A stretch of DNA of 64,000 nucleotides from CAZAMB01 sp964501365 (GCA_964501365.1 CAZCST010000011.1:36650-100649); one strand, 5' to 3'; counted from the stretch's first letter, positions 51,437-60,612 are shown. A program made the numbers and translations. Notes: generated by a model not told the origin, from the letters alone.

Positions 51437-54400
51437 ATGACCGAGCGTGCTTGTGTTCAAACCCGCTTTGGACGAACGTCCCGGCTTCTTCTGTTTATTC
51501 TCGCCCTTTCCGGTCCGGTTTTCGCCCAAAATGAATCCCTGCTCGATGTTCAACGTTCGCGTGCGACGGGCAACGCGACATTTGTGACGAGCAAGGACGG
51601 TGGACCGATCTCGACGCAAGATGAGGGAGGCGTGGCCTCGACACTGGCCTCGCCCGAACAATTTCTGGATCGACTCGGTCGACTATTTGGCGTTACGGAT
51701 CGCACAAGGCAATTGGTTGCATCCGGCGTTGAGCGCGACCTGTTTGGGCAGACCCATTCGAAATTCAAACAAGTCCACAATGGTGTCCCCGTATTTTCCG
51801 GACAATTGCGGATCCACCAGGATGTGGCGGGCCGAGTGCTTGCCGCCAACGGTCAGTTTCAGCCGATTCCCGAAAAACTCAGCGTGCGTCCTTCCCTCAC
51901 GGCCGACGAAGCGGCAGCACGAGCCGCGGAGGAATTCGAAACGTTGAAGCCCGGCATTCTTCGCTCCGAGCTGACCATCGTCGATCCCGGCTGGTACGGA
52001 GATCCGCCGATCGGCGCGCGACTGGCCTATCTCGTCGAATTGGAAGACCCGGCCACCTCGAATGCCGAGGCATTTTTCATTGACGCCCAATCGGGGAAAA
52101 CCCTGGACCGATGGACTCTGGTCGAACGCTTTCGGAACCGGCAGATTTTTGACGGCCGCCAGACGACAGACCTGCCGGGGTTCATCGTCCGCGGCGAAAA
52201 CGGTTCCAGCGTGCCTGGAGTCCCCGATGTGGACCGGGCATTCCACTACTATGGCGACACTTATGACTATTTCTGGCGGGCGTTCGGCCGTGACAGCATG
52301 GACGGCAACGGACTCGCCATGGTGGCCACGGTGAATTCGACCGCCCCGGGTTGCCCGAATGCGTTTTGGAGCAGCTCGCGACGTCAAATGGCGTTTTGTG
52401 TGGGAACGGTCACCGACGATATCACTGCCCACGAACTGACCCACGGCGTCACTTTTTTCACTGCCGAACTCGTCTACCAGAACCAATCCGGCCAGCTGAA
52501 CGAATCATATTCCGACGTGTTCGGCGAGCTTGTCGACTTGTTCAACGGCAATGCCGCGTTCGCACTGGATGATGGCGGACCGGCCTGGCCTGTGCACCCC
52601 GTCGGCCCGGGCCTCGACCAGCTCAATTCCCTGCGCACAGAATGCAGCCCGAACACGGAGTACTACGACGGCGTCCGCTGGCTCATCGGGGAAGACTCCT
52701 TCGCTTTCGGCGGAGCGCTGCGCGACATGTGGGACCCGACCTGCCACTACGATCCGGATCGGGCGTACAGCTCGTTTCAAACCTGCGGACCTGGCGACAA
52801 CGGCGGGGTCCACAGCGGAAGCGGAATTCCCAATCATGCTTTCGCAATGCTCGTGGATGGCAAGGAATTTAATGGATTCAGTGTTCGAGGCATCGGTCCC
52901 ATCAAGGCGGGCGCTGTCTGGTATCGCGCCCTGACCACCTACCTCAACCCGACTTCAGACTTTGAAGATGCCTATCATGCAATGAATCAGGCAGCGCATG
53001 ATCTCGTCGGCAAATACCCGCTCGACCCGCGCACGGGCTTTCCATCGTTTGACATTTTTTCCGGGGATGACGCCATTCAGGTGGACCGGGCCCTTCGCGC
53101 AGTCGAGATGAATGGACCGGGGCGCTGCGGACAGACCGTTCCCATCGTCAATTCCGCGCCTCCGCCGACCTGTGGTGGTGAGGTGCTCCTTTTTTCTGAC
53201 GATTTCGAAAGCGGCGCGCCGGGTTGGACAGTCAATAATTCGGCTCCCCTGACTCCTTATGATTGGCGTCTCAACAACCGTCCGCTTCCCTATGGCCGTC
53301 CGGGAACAGCCTGGGTATGCGACGATCCGGAGTTGGGAGACTGTATCGAGAGAAATGAATCGGGTTCGCATTCGCTCATCAGTCCACCCATTGAAATCCC
53401 CCGGTCCAACGGACACACGCTCTTGCGGTTCACGCATCATGTCAATGTGGAAACAGGTTGGGACGGCGGAGTGGTGGGCGTCCGAGTCAACGACGGGCGA
53501 TGGCAAACATTGCCAGGTTCGAGCTTTCATTACAACTCCTACAACATGAAGCTGCGCCAGCGAACATCGAGCAATGCCAATCCCCTCGGAGGGAACGAGG
53601 CCTGGTCGGGGATCGGAGGCGAGTGGGGAACCTCGGTGGCGGACCTGAGCGGCCTGGTGAAAAGCGGGGATACGCTGCAAGTGCGCTTTGTTTTCGGCAA
53701 AGATGGATGTTCCGGACGCCTGGGATGGTTCGTCGATGACGTCGAGGTGTACTCCTGCCCCGACTGCAATTTTAACGGCTATGGTGATGACGTTGATCTC
53801 AAGTTTCGGTACACGTCCGGAGCCTTGTCCGACATTGGAGCAGGATCACCGCAACGGATTGTCGTGAATTCTCCGCCGCCATCGTCCGAAGACGTGGCGC
53901 TGAAGTTCGAAGCCGTTGCCGACCTTGCGGGAGAGTTAGGCGATGAAAGTCTGTTTGTATCGCTCAACGGCGATTTTATCGGAGAGATTTTTGTCAACGG
54001 CGCGAGCGACTGTTCCAGTACCCCCAACACCGACGAAATCATCCTCCCCCGTGAACGATTCAACCTGGCTGCGCTGAACGGCGAAATCATTCTGGACATC
54101 TCCGCGACCGACGCGGTCAACCCACAATTGTGCGGAGGATCAAGCTGGGTTCGGGTCAATCTTGCGTACAGAACAACCAGCGCCGACCAGAATGCAAATC
54201 AAATCCCGGATGAGTGTGAAGGCTGCCAGTCGGTGACCCGGCCCGCGGCAGTAATGAACTCCGTTCCCATGAATCGATACGTTCCGTTCACGCCGAACGC
54301 CGGCACACGACATCTGGCGTATCGGATCCAAAGGATGGGGCAACCCAGTTCGTCGGCCAATCTTGACGCGATCATCGGGTGGATCGGGCCTCCCATCCCC

Positions 54401-54922
54401 TCCACGGAATCCGATGGGTCCACTTCGTACCACGCCCGCGTGCAATGCGCCCCCTATTTCAGCGGCGATTGGAACTCACCGGGGCCGATTTACATCACCG
54501 GAGATTTCGTATCGCCGCAATCAACCTACTCGATTGACGCCATCGATCTGGGCTGCTGGTCCGTCGTCACAACCGATGGCGAGACCGCAACCCAGCGCGA
54601 CCTACCCGCGTTCCATTTCTCCAAGCCTCTTTCGGTACACACTGCCGTTCCATGGGGCGATATTGCGGGACAGCCGGAAAGCGGTGGTCCGGATGGATCG
54701 GTGGACATGCTCGATGTGTCGGCCGTGGTGGAGCGCTTCAAAAACCAGCCCGGCGCAGTCGAAGTTCATCGCGCTGATCTGGCTCCGGCGACGCCTGACG
54801 GAATTGTAGATTTTTCAGATATCTCGGAAGTGCTCGATGCCTTTCGCGGAAAGCCGTACCCGTTTCCGGTCACGGCCCCCGATTGTGCGCATCGCACCCC
54901 CCCCCTTGATAAAGGAGGATAG
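51437..54922 (+). CDS. secreted M4 (thermolysin-like) metalloprotease with shared C-terminal module
   Basis: 1161 aa. Signal (LLLFILALSGPVFAQ). FTP/PepSY-like propeptide to about 230 (VHNGVPVFSGQLRIHQDVAG, AYLVELEDPATSNAEAFFID). Catalytic domain: HELTH with H332, E333, H336 (DDITAHELTHGVTFF) and third ligand E356 (NESYSDVFGELVD); PNHAFAMLVDG and AVWYRALTTYL. Two jelly-roll-like regions follow (LLFSDDFESGAPGWTV; LGWFVDDVEVYSCPDCNFNG). From about residue 955 it carries the divergent shared module (HLAYRIQRMGQPSS, IIGWIGPPIPSTES, QCAPYFSGDW) and a dockerin-like pair (VDMLDVSAVVERFKNQPGA, VDFSDISEVLDAFRGKPYPF). The last residues (TPPLDKGG) come from a C-rich hairpin repeat. Confidence 0.92.
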   Translation: MTERACVQTRFGRTSRLLLFILALSGPVFAQNESLLDVQRSRATGNATFVTSKDGGPISTQDEGGVASTLASPEQFLDRLGRLFGVTDRTRQLVASGVERDLFGQTHSKFKQVHNGVPVFSGQLRIHQDVAGRVLAANGQFQPIPEKLSVRPSLTADEAAARAAEEFETLKPGILRSELTIVDPGWYGDPPIGARLAYLVELEDPATSNAEAFFIDAQSGKTLDRWTLVERFRNRQIFDGRQTTDLPGFIVRGENGSSVPGVPDVDRAFHYYGDTYDYFWRAFGRDSMDGNGLAMVATVNSTAPGCPNAFWSSSRRQMAFCVGTVTDDITAHELTHGVTFFTAELVYQNQSGQLNESYSDVFGELVDLFNGNAAFALDDGGPAWPVHPVGPGLDQLNSLRTECSPNTEYYDGVRWLIGEDSFAFGGALRDMWDPTCHYDPDRAYSSFQTCGPGDNGGVHSGSGIPNHAFAMLVDGKEFNGFSVRGIGPIKAGAVWYRALTTYLNPTSDFEDAYHAMNQAAHDLVGKYPLDPRTGFPSFDIFSGDDAIQVDRALRAVEMNGPGRCGQTVPIVNSAPPPTCGGEVLLFSDDFESGAPGWTVNNSAPLTPYDWRLNNRPLPYGRPGTAWVCDDPELGDCIERNESGSHSLISPPIEIPRSNGHTLLRFTHHVNVETGWDGGVVGVRVNDGRWQTLPGSSFHYNSYNMKLRQRTSSNANPLGGNEAWSGIGGEWGTSVADLSGLVKSGDTLQVRFVFGKDGCSGRLGWFVDDVEVYSCPDCNFNGYGDDVDLKFRYTSGALSDIGAGSPQRIVVNSPPPSSEDVALKFEAVADLAGELGDESLFVSLNGDFIGEIFVNGASDCSSTPNTDEIILPRERFNLAALNGEIILDISATDAVNPQLCGGSSWVRVNLAYRTTSADQNANQIPDECEGCQSVTRPAAVMNSVPMNRYVPFTPNAGTRHLAYRIQRMGQPSSSANLDAIIGWIGPPIPSTESDGSTSYHARVQCAPYFSGDWNSPGPIYITGDFVSPQSTYSIDAIDLGCWSVVTTDGETATQRDLPAFHFSKPLSVHTAVPWGDIAGQPESGGPDGSVDMLDVSAVVERFKNQPGAVEVHRADLAPATPDGIVDFSDISEVLDAFRGKPYPFPVTAPDCAHRTPPLDKGG

Positions 54923-54932
54923 GTACGACGTA

Positions 54933-55475
54933 TCATTTCACCCTCTCGAAATGGAATTCATTGCGGCGCTCCTGCCCCTCCCCTTTCACTTCCAGAATAA
55001 TATCCATCTTGTCCGGACCTGCTTTGCGATAGGTCAGCCTCACCGACTGCGTCTTGGCCCCGGCGGGTTCCTTCGTTTCAAAAATTGATTCGTCACTGCT
55101 TTGTTTGACCAGCGGCATCGTGATGGCCATGTCCTTTTCTTCCCAACCCACCAGCGACCGATCGAAGTGCTTGACCCGCAGGACAATGTTCTCGCCCTCG
55201 GTCACGATGGTAAGCATTTCGCACATCCACAGGCCCTCTTTCTTGCTCCATCGAAACATCCCGATCATGGAATCCGAGTGCGGCGGGCTCCAATACTCGT
55301 CCAAATGGTCACCATCGACCGTAGCCTTCCAGGAACCCTGCATCCAGGCGATCTGGCCGAGTTTGTCGGCCGCCGGACTCCGTTCACCTGCAAGGGAATA
55401 GGCACCCAGGAGAGTTGCCGCAAAAGAACCAACCACCAGGGTAACGACGTTAGGGGATTTTCTACATGATTTCAT
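54933..55475 (-). CDS. secreted DUF6265-type protein
   Basis: 180 aa. Signal (VVTLVVGSFAATLLGAYSLA), then GQIAWMQGSWKATVDGDHLD, EYWSPPHSDSMIGMFRWSKK, LWMCEMLTIVTEGENIVLRV and RLTYRKAGPDKMDIILEV, the lipocalin-like pattern of DUF6265. Function unknown; possibly small-ligand binding. Convergent with the protease gene, 10 nt apart. Confidence 0.78.
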   Translation of the reverse strand: MKSCRKSPNVVTLVVGSFAATLLGAYSLAGERSPAADKLGQIAWMQGSWKATVDGDHLDEYWSPPHSDSMIGMFRWSKKEGLWMCEMLTIVTEGENIVLRVKHFDRSLVGWEEKDMAITMPLVKQSSDESIFETKEPAGAKTQSVRLTYRKAGPDKMDIILEVKGEGQERRNEFHFERVK

Positions 55476-55604
55476 GATGTTTCAGCACCCTTTCCTTTCC
55501 GGGAATTGGAGATTCTTGCACTCAATCGTGGTTCCGTGCCTGGAATAGCGAACACCGCGCAAGAGGTTTCTACTCTGGAGTTACAAGGATACACAAGGGA
55601 ATTT

Positions 55605-55633
55605 TTCATACCTCTATCAGAGGCCTGTAGAAT
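55605..55633 (+). promoter_or_regulatory. candidate promoter of the MoaD-like/BNR pair
   Basis: TTCATA (55605-55610), a 17-nt spacer with the palindrome CCTCT-atc-AGAGG, and TAGAAT (55628-55633), about 43 nt before ATG 55676. Confidence 0.4.
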
Positions 55634-55675
55634 GACTATTTGAATTTGCAGTCCGGTCAGGTATTTTGATTCCCC

Positions 55676-55945
55676 ATGATATCCGTGGTTTTTACGGAGA
55701 ACATTCAGCGGCACGTCGCCTGCCCGCCGGCCCGTGTGCCTGGATCAACCGTCGGCGAAGTCCTCGATCGCGTCTTTGAAGGCAACGCGCGGGCGCGCGG
55801 TTACGTGCTCGATGATCACGGCGCCGTTCGAAAGCATATGGTCGTTTTCATCAATGGCACGCCCATCCGAGACCGGGCAACTCTTTCCGATCCCGTCAGC
55901 GATGGCAGCGAAGTGTACATCATGCAGGCACTCTCTGGAGGTTGA
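55676..55945 (+). CDS. MoaD/ThiS-like ubiquitin-fold sulfur carrier
   Basis: 89 aa ending in ALSGG; the C-terminal diglycine is what such carriers need for adenylation and thiocarboxylation. The body (VVFTENIQRHVACPPARVPG, STVGEVLDRVFEGNARARGY, MVVFINGTPIRDRATL, VSDGSEVYIMQALSGG) fits a beta-grasp fold. No MoaE, ThiG or E1-like gene is nearby. It is followed 6 nt later by a BNR propeller gene, so the two are one unit. The biological sulfur acceptor or conjugation target is unknown. Confidence 0.85.
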   Translation: MISVVFTENIQRHVACPPARVPGSTVGEVLDRVFEGNARARGYVLDDHGAVRKHMVVFINGTPIRDRATLSDPVSDGSEVYIMQALSGG

Positions 55946-55951
55946 TTTCCC

Positions 55952-57073
55952 ATGAGCGGCAGACTGTTCGCGGCCACGCGCAAGGGCTTGTTCACCATCG
56001 AACGCAAGGGAAGCGGCCCGTCGTCATGGAAGATTATCCGCACCGCGTTTCTCGGCGACAACGTGGGAATGGTGCTGCCCGATCGGCGCGATGGACATGT
56101 GTATGTCGCCATTGGCCACGGACATTTCGGCAGCAAGATGCATCGCTCCTCCGATGGCGGCGCGACGTGGGAGGAATGCGCCGTTCCAAATTACCCGTCT
56201 CCGCCGGACGGCGCGCCGCCAGACCTGTGCCCCATGCGAGGCACGCCGATTCCGTGGAAGCTTGAGCTGATCTGGGGCCTGGAAGCCGGCGGACCCGACG
56301 AATCCGGCGTGCTGTGGTGCGGCACAATTCCCGGCGGCCTGTTTCGCTCCAAAGACCGCGGAACTTCTTGGGAGTTGATTCGTTCGCTTTGGGATCTTCC
56401 CGAACGACGGGCCTGGTTTGGGGGCGGCATGGACCTTCCCGGAATTCACTCGATCTGCGTCCATCCCCGAAATTCCAAACAAGTCGTGGTGGGCGTTTCC
56501 TGCGGCGGCGTTTGGATGACCGCTGATGGCGGAAATTCATGGGAGTGTCGGGCCAACGGCATGTGGGCGGCCTACATGCCCCCGGAGAAAAAATACGATC
56601 CGACCATTCAGGACCCGCACCGCGTTGTCCAATGCGTCGCACAGCCCGACGCCTATTGGGCGCAGCATCACAACGGTGTATTTCGCACAACCAACGGCGG
56701 GCGAGAGTGGACGGAAGTCGCCAATGTCCCGCCCTCCACGTTTGGCTTCGCGGTCGCCGTTCACCCGCGCGACCCCGAAACCGCGTGGCTCGTTCCTGCG
56801 GTCAAGGACGAACACCGAATTCCTGTGGAGGGGAAGGTCGTCGTTTCGAGAACTCGAGACGGCGGAAAAACATTTGAGACTCTCCGCAATGGTCTGCCGC
56901 AGGACCACGCATACGACCTTACCTTCCGACACTGCCTCGATATTGACCAAACCGGCGACCGCCTCGCATTTGGAAGCACGACAGGGTCGCTCTGGACGAC
57001 GGATGATCAGGGCGACTCCTGGAACTGTGTTTCCAGCCATCTACCTCCGATTTACTGCCTCCGTTTCGCGTGA
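55952..57073 (+). CDS. BNR/Asp-box beta-propeller protein (sialidase/sortilin-like)
   Basis: 373 aa, no signal peptide (starts MSGRLFAATRKGLFTIERKG). At least six Asp-box turns: SSDGGATWEE, SKDRGTSWEL, TADGGNSWEC, TTNGGREWTE, TRDGGKTFET and TDDQGDSWNC, spaced about 50-60 residues, so a full propeller. Between them are strands of the type GVLWCGTIPGGLFRS. No sialidase FRIP/catalytic set is evident, so an enzymatic role is not claimed. Its cytoplasmic location and pairing with a MoaD-like carrier set it apart from secreted propellers. Confidence 0.83.
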   Translation: MSGRLFAATRKGLFTIERKGSGPSSWKIIRTAFLGDNVGMVLPDRRDGHVYVAIGHGHFGSKMHRSSDGGATWEECAVPNYPSPPDGAPPDLCPMRGTPIPWKLELIWGLEAGGPDESGVLWCGTIPGGLFRSKDRGTSWELIRSLWDLPERRAWFGGGMDLPGIHSICVHPRNSKQVVVGVSCGGVWMTADGGNSWECRANGMWAAYMPPEKKYDPTIQDPHRVVQCVAQPDAYWAQHHNGVFRTTNGGREWTEVANVPPSTFGFAVAVHPRDPETAWLVPAVKDEHRIPVEGKVVVSRTRDGGKTFETLRNGLPQDHAYDLTFRHCLDIDQTGDRLAFGSTTGSLWTTDDQGDSWNCVSSHLPPIYCLRFA

Positions 57074-57353
57074 GAATGGAACGACCCATAAAATCCTCAA
57101 GCATTCCTTTCCTTCGCCAAAGATTCGCTGTTTCCGGGCGGTGAAATCTCGGCTCTCTGGTGGAATGGGGCGGAATTTCGGTTATGATTGAGGGAACTTT
57201 CCAGGGTCACAGTTGTTCCTGGACGTTTCCGGGGGCGAGGGGAAGGCGGGGTTCCTGTCAATTTTTCCACGAAGTGCCTTACCTGTCTGCCTCAATCATC
57301 GATGCTTCTGCGACGCGTAACACGCGACGCCGTTTGGGGAAAAAGGGGGATCT

Positions 57354-59117
57354 ATGGATTGTTTCCAATTCCGTCGTGGCCAGTTTGTCGTTCGGCTGAT
57401 TCTGCTTTCGGGCTTGCTATCAGGATTCGCATCGGCCCAGAACGGCGGCCCGGCTGGTGCTCCGCCCAATGACCTTTGCCGCGACTCCATCGTCGTCACG
57501 AACGGAAACACAAACTTTTCCACCGTTGGTGCGTCCACTGACGGCATCGAAGAATTTCCGGAATGCTTTTTCTCCGGCGATGCCAACATCAATTCGGATA
57601 TTTGGTATCGATACACGGCGACATGCTCCGGGGAACTCAACGTTGATCTCTGCAACAGCGACTACGATACGAAGGTTTCTGTGTATTCGGGTTGCACTAC
57701 ATGCACGTTTGCCAATCCGCCGCTGGGCTGCAATGACGATTCCTCCCTTGTGGACTGCGCACCCCAATCTGATCTGGCGGTTCCCGTGCAATCGGGATCG
57801 TGTTACACGATTCGAGTCGGTGGATACCTCAACCAATCCGGGAATGGCACAATGAATTTGAGTTGCAGCGCCGTTGTCCCCACCGGGGCCTGCTGCAGTG
57901 CTGCGGGGAATTGCCTGGGCACGATGTCGCAAGCGTCATGCAACAACACAGGCGGAATCTGGAACCAGGGTCAGAATTGCAGCACGTTTGTCTGCCCCAT
58001 TACGCCTCCGCCCAACGATACCTGCAACAACTGCATCCAGCTCACCACCGGTCAACCATACGACGGCACCACCTTTGGCGCGACCGGCAATACCTCCACA
58101 TGCAGCCTTAACGACACCAAGGATGTCTGGCATTGCTGGACCGCCGACTGCACCGGAAGAGTCCGGATTTCCACTTGCGGCAGCAGTTTCGATACCACCC
58201 TCGCGGCGTACAATGGTTGTGGTGGCGACCAGTTGGCCTGCAACGATGACGGCTGCTCGGTCGGAGGACAATCCTCGCAATCGCAAGTGCAACTCGACGT
58301 CATCCAGGGCAACACCTATTTTCTGCGAGTAGCCGGCCGCACGAATGCCACCGGCTCCTACCGTATCCAGGTTGAGTCCTGTCGAACCGCGTGCTGCATC
58401 AACGGCGGACAGAATTGCCAGACCATTTTCCCCTCCCAGTGCTTGAACGGTGGAGGCACGCTGGGCAACCCCGGATCGGTTTGCGAGGGCGACCAGAACT
58501 TCAACGGAATCGATGATGCCTGCGAGAAGACCGGATGCCCAGCGGCCACGATTGGTAGCGCAACGCCCCCATCCGGCACGGTGGACGCACGACAGCCTCA
58601 CCCGATGAACCTGCTCACCGCACGGCAGGGTATCGGGGCGCCGGCCAGCGCCAGCGTGACTGCGGAACCCATCGACATTCAATTGGACCCGCCGGTTGAT
58701 GGCGCCGAGGGCTGTTTCAGCCTTTGCGAAACGGCCACCGACCCGCTCGGCTCGAACGGCATCAATTCAGTCGTGCCCATGGGGTCAGGCGTGTACCGCA
58801 TCACGCTGAACCGTGGCATATCGATGGGAGCCATTACGACAATCCAATACGTCGGGGACGGCAGCTTTGTTCAATACACGTCGCACCCGGCGAATGCGAA
58901 CAGCGATTCCGCCGCCAACCCGTCGGACGTTATTGTCTTGATCGATCACCTCAACGGCGTGCGAGTCCCGCCGCTCACCAGGTATCAATGCGATTTCGAC
59001 CACAGCGGCGTGTGCGGCCCGCCGGACATTATCACGCTCATCGACCTGCTGAACGGCGCGGGCGGATTTGATCCGTGGAACGGAACCGTCAAGCCGACCA
59101 ACCTGACCTGCCCTTGA
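57354..59117 (+). CDS. secreted protein with two PPC-like domains and dockerin-like tail
   Basis: 587 aa. Signal (FVVRLILLSGLLSGFASAQ). Two prepeptidase-C-terminal-like beta domains (about 36-165: DIWYRYTATCSGELNVDLCN, YDTKVSVYSGC; about 215-340: DVWHCWTADCTGRVRISTCG, FDTTLAAYNGCGGDQLACND). Cys motifs TGACCSAAGNCLGTMSQASC and TACCINGGQNCQTIFPSQC mark a planctomycete repeat. The C-terminus has a dockerin-like pair (NPSDVIVLIDHLNG; GPPDIITLIDLLNGAGGFD). This tail is of a different type from the FKN/FKG tail of the proteases. Likely cell-surface; no catalytic site seen. GGGGGA precedes ATG 57354. Confidence 0.82.
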   Translation: MDCFQFRRGQFVVRLILLSGLLSGFASAQNGGPAGAPPNDLCRDSIVVTNGNTNFSTVGASTDGIEEFPECFFSGDANINSDIWYRYTATCSGELNVDLCNSDYDTKVSVYSGCTTCTFANPPLGCNDDSSLVDCAPQSDLAVPVQSGSCYTIRVGGYLNQSGNGTMNLSCSAVVPTGACCSAAGNCLGTMSQASCNNTGGIWNQGQNCSTFVCPITPPPNDTCNNCIQLTTGQPYDGTTFGATGNTSTCSLNDTKDVWHCWTADCTGRVRISTCGSSFDTTLAAYNGCGGDQLACNDDGCSVGGQSSQSQVQLDVIQGNTYFLRVAGRTNATGSYRIQVESCRTACCINGGQNCQTIFPSQCLNGGGTLGNPGSVCEGDQNFNGIDDACEKTGCPAATIGSATPPSGTVDARQPHPMNLLTARQGIGAPASASVTAEPIDIQLDPPVDGAEGCFSLCETATDPLGSNGINSVVPMGSGVYRITLNRGISMGAITTIQYVGDGSFVQYTSHPANANSDSAANPSDVIVLIDHLNGVRVPPLTRYQCDFDHSGVCGPPDIITLIDLLNGAGGFDPWNGTVKPTNLTCP

Positions 59118-59150
59118 GCGGGCGGCCGGAAGTTCATTGATTTGAAATAT

Positions 59151-59237
59151 CGGAGCGGGAGGGATTCGAACCCTCGGTGCAGTTACCCGCACACCGCATT
59201 TCCAGTGCGATCCCTTCAGCCACTCGGACACCGCTCC
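59151..59237 (-). tRNA. tRNA-Ser (anticodon GGA)
   Basis: Acceptor GGAGCGG/CCGCTCC with discriminator G, TG at 8-9, D-arm CCGAGTGGCTGAAGG, anticodon loop CTGGAAA (GGA, reading TCC), a long class II variable arm (TGTGCGGGTAACTGCACC) and T-arm GAGGG-TTCGAAT-CCCTC. Confidence 0.95.
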
Positions 59238-59566
59238 CAATCTAATCCTTCCGACGCTCAGGTGCCGCGACGAGCGGGGAGGAGAGCGGTCAACCTTACT
59301 CGATTGCGTAGGCTGGTCAACGCACCAAGGCCCAGCGCACTCCATTTGCCGAAAAGGACCAGGCCGGACCTCCAAATAGAGCATTGAACTCTTGCTTCAT
59401 GGCTTCACCTGCCCATACCTGCCACGAAACGGAACATATTTGCTCAAGAGCAGCGTCTTCGGTGATAATTCCCCGAGGTGCCAGCCGCCTTCACTTCTGG
59501 TCGGCGGCATTGTCTTCGGATCCGTACGGGACACAGTTCACGCATCATGTCGAAAGGAGAAATTTC
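59238..59566. other. intergenic region upstream of the GlsB-type gene
   Basis: About 330 nt without a supported gene. A weak promoter, TTGCTC (59440-59445), 18 nt, GATAAT (59464-59469), could serve the downstream small membrane protein; the -35 overlaps the palindrome TGCTC-aa-GAGCA. Confidence 0.35.
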
Positions 59567-59809
59567 ATGGACATCGTCTGGTTCTGCTTGATCGGGCTTT
59601 GTGCTGGGTGGTTGGCCGGACAATTTGTGAAAGGCGGTGGCTTCGGCCTCGTGGGGGATTTGATCATCGGTGTCATCGGGGCGATCCTCGGCGGGTATCT
59701 CTTCGGACTGCTGGGGCTCACGGCCGGCGGGCTGATCGGGGCTTTGGTCACGGCCACCGTGGGTGCTGTCGTGCTTCTGGTCATCGTACGGGCGATCAAG
59801 AAAGCGTGA
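59567..59809 (+). CDS. GlsB/YeaQ/YmgE family small membrane protein
   Basis: 80 aa, three hydrophobic segments. Family marks: CLIGLCAGWLAGQFVKGGGF, GLVGDLIIGVIGAILGGYLF and LLGLTAGGLIGALVTATVGA. AGGAG lies 8 nt before ATG 59567. These proteins (transglycosylase-associated family) accompany stress responses in other bacteria; the molecular function is unknown. Confidence 0.92.
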   Translation: MDIVWFCLIGLCAGWLAGQFVKGGGFGLVGDLIIGVIGAILGGYLFGLLGLTAGGLIGALVTATVGAVVLLVIVRAIKKA

Positions 59810-59840
59810 TACAAATCCTACGGATTGCTGGCTCATACGC

Positions 59841-59932
59841 ATCGTTCGTCCCGCTAGGGACGATTCGAAAATAGCCCAGCATTTCCAATGCTGGGAATGG
59901 GAACGATGCACGGGCTTGAGTGCCGTAGGCAC
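59841..59932. repeat. multibranched palindromic repeat element
   Basis: Outer stem ATCGTTC (59841-59847) with GAACGAT (59901-59907) encloses two hairpins, CGTCCC-gcta-GGGACG (59847-59862) and CCCAGCATT-tcc-AATGCTGGG (59875-59895). A third hairpin GTGCC-gta-GGCAC follows (59920-59932). All stems are perfect. It lies between convergent genes. Confidence 0.75.
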
Positions 59933-59977
59933 GATTGAATCACTGCCAGATACGCGCGGACATCTGAAAAATGCGCA

Positions 59978-60466
59978 TCACTTGGCCATTGCGCGTTTGA
60001 GTTGCTCGCTGTCGATTTTGACCATGGTCATCATCGCCTGCATGGCCTTGCTGGCCTTGGCCGGGTCGGGATCGGTAATCAAGTCGATCAGCAGTTTGGG
60101 ATCGATCTGCCACGACACGCCGAAGTGGTCGGTGAGCCACCCGCAGGCGACGGGCTGGCCGCCGGCCGTGACGAACTTGTCCCAGTACTCATCCACCTGC
60201 TGCTGCGTGTCGCAGAGCACGTTGATGGAGATACCTTGGGTGAGGGCGAAGTTCTCCCCCGGACCTCCATTGAGCGCAACGAACTCACGACCAAGCATCG
60301 TGAACTCGACGGTCATCACCGTGCCGGCCTTGAAGGGAGCCTCCGGGCCACCATCGGGGAAGTAGTTGATGCGCTTGATCTTCGAGTTGGGGAAGATCGA
60401 GGTGTAGAAGCGAGCGGCCTCCTCGGCCTGGTTGTTGAACGTCAGAAATGTCGCGATTTCGGGCAT
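59978..60466 (-). CDS. VOC-superfamily PhnB-like protein
   Basis: 162 aa. PEIATFLTFNNQAEEAARFY, TSIFPNSKIKRINYFPDGGP, VEFTMLGREFVALNGGP, VDEYWDKFVTAGGQPVACGW and LTDHFGVSWQIDPKLLIDLI match the PhnB/3-demethylubiquinone-methyltransferase-like glyoxalase-fold family. Function undefined in the family despite old annotations; a metal-dependent enzyme or binding protein. Confidence 0.9.
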   Translation of the reverse strand: MPEIATFLTFNNQAEEAARFYTSIFPNSKIKRINYFPDGGPEAPFKAGTVMTVEFTMLGREFVALNGGPGENFALTQGISINVLCDTQQQVDEYWDKFVTAGGQPVACGWLTDHFGVSWQIDPKLLIDLITDPDPAKASKAMQAMMTMVKIDSEQLKRAMAK

Positions 60467-60503
60467 CGAAGAATCGTACTAGCCCCCGCGCCGCGTGTCG
60501 ACC

Positions 60504-60612
60504 GGTAGGGTGGGCTCTGCCCACCTCCTTCGGTGCGTTCCCGGCCCGCGCGAGCATCGTAAAGTTCGATCGACGCGAATGACGAGTTGCGGCGGGCATA
60601 GCCCGCCCTACC
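60504..60612. repeat. REP-like pair of hairpins with inverted ends
   Basis: Ends GGTAGGG (60504-60510) and CCCTACC (60606-60612) are exact inverted copies. Inside each is a hairpin: GGTGGGC-tct-GCCCACC (60509-60525) and GGCGGGC-ata-GCCCGCC (60591-60607). The layout resembles paired REP units (REPIN/BIME). Confidence 0.7.
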
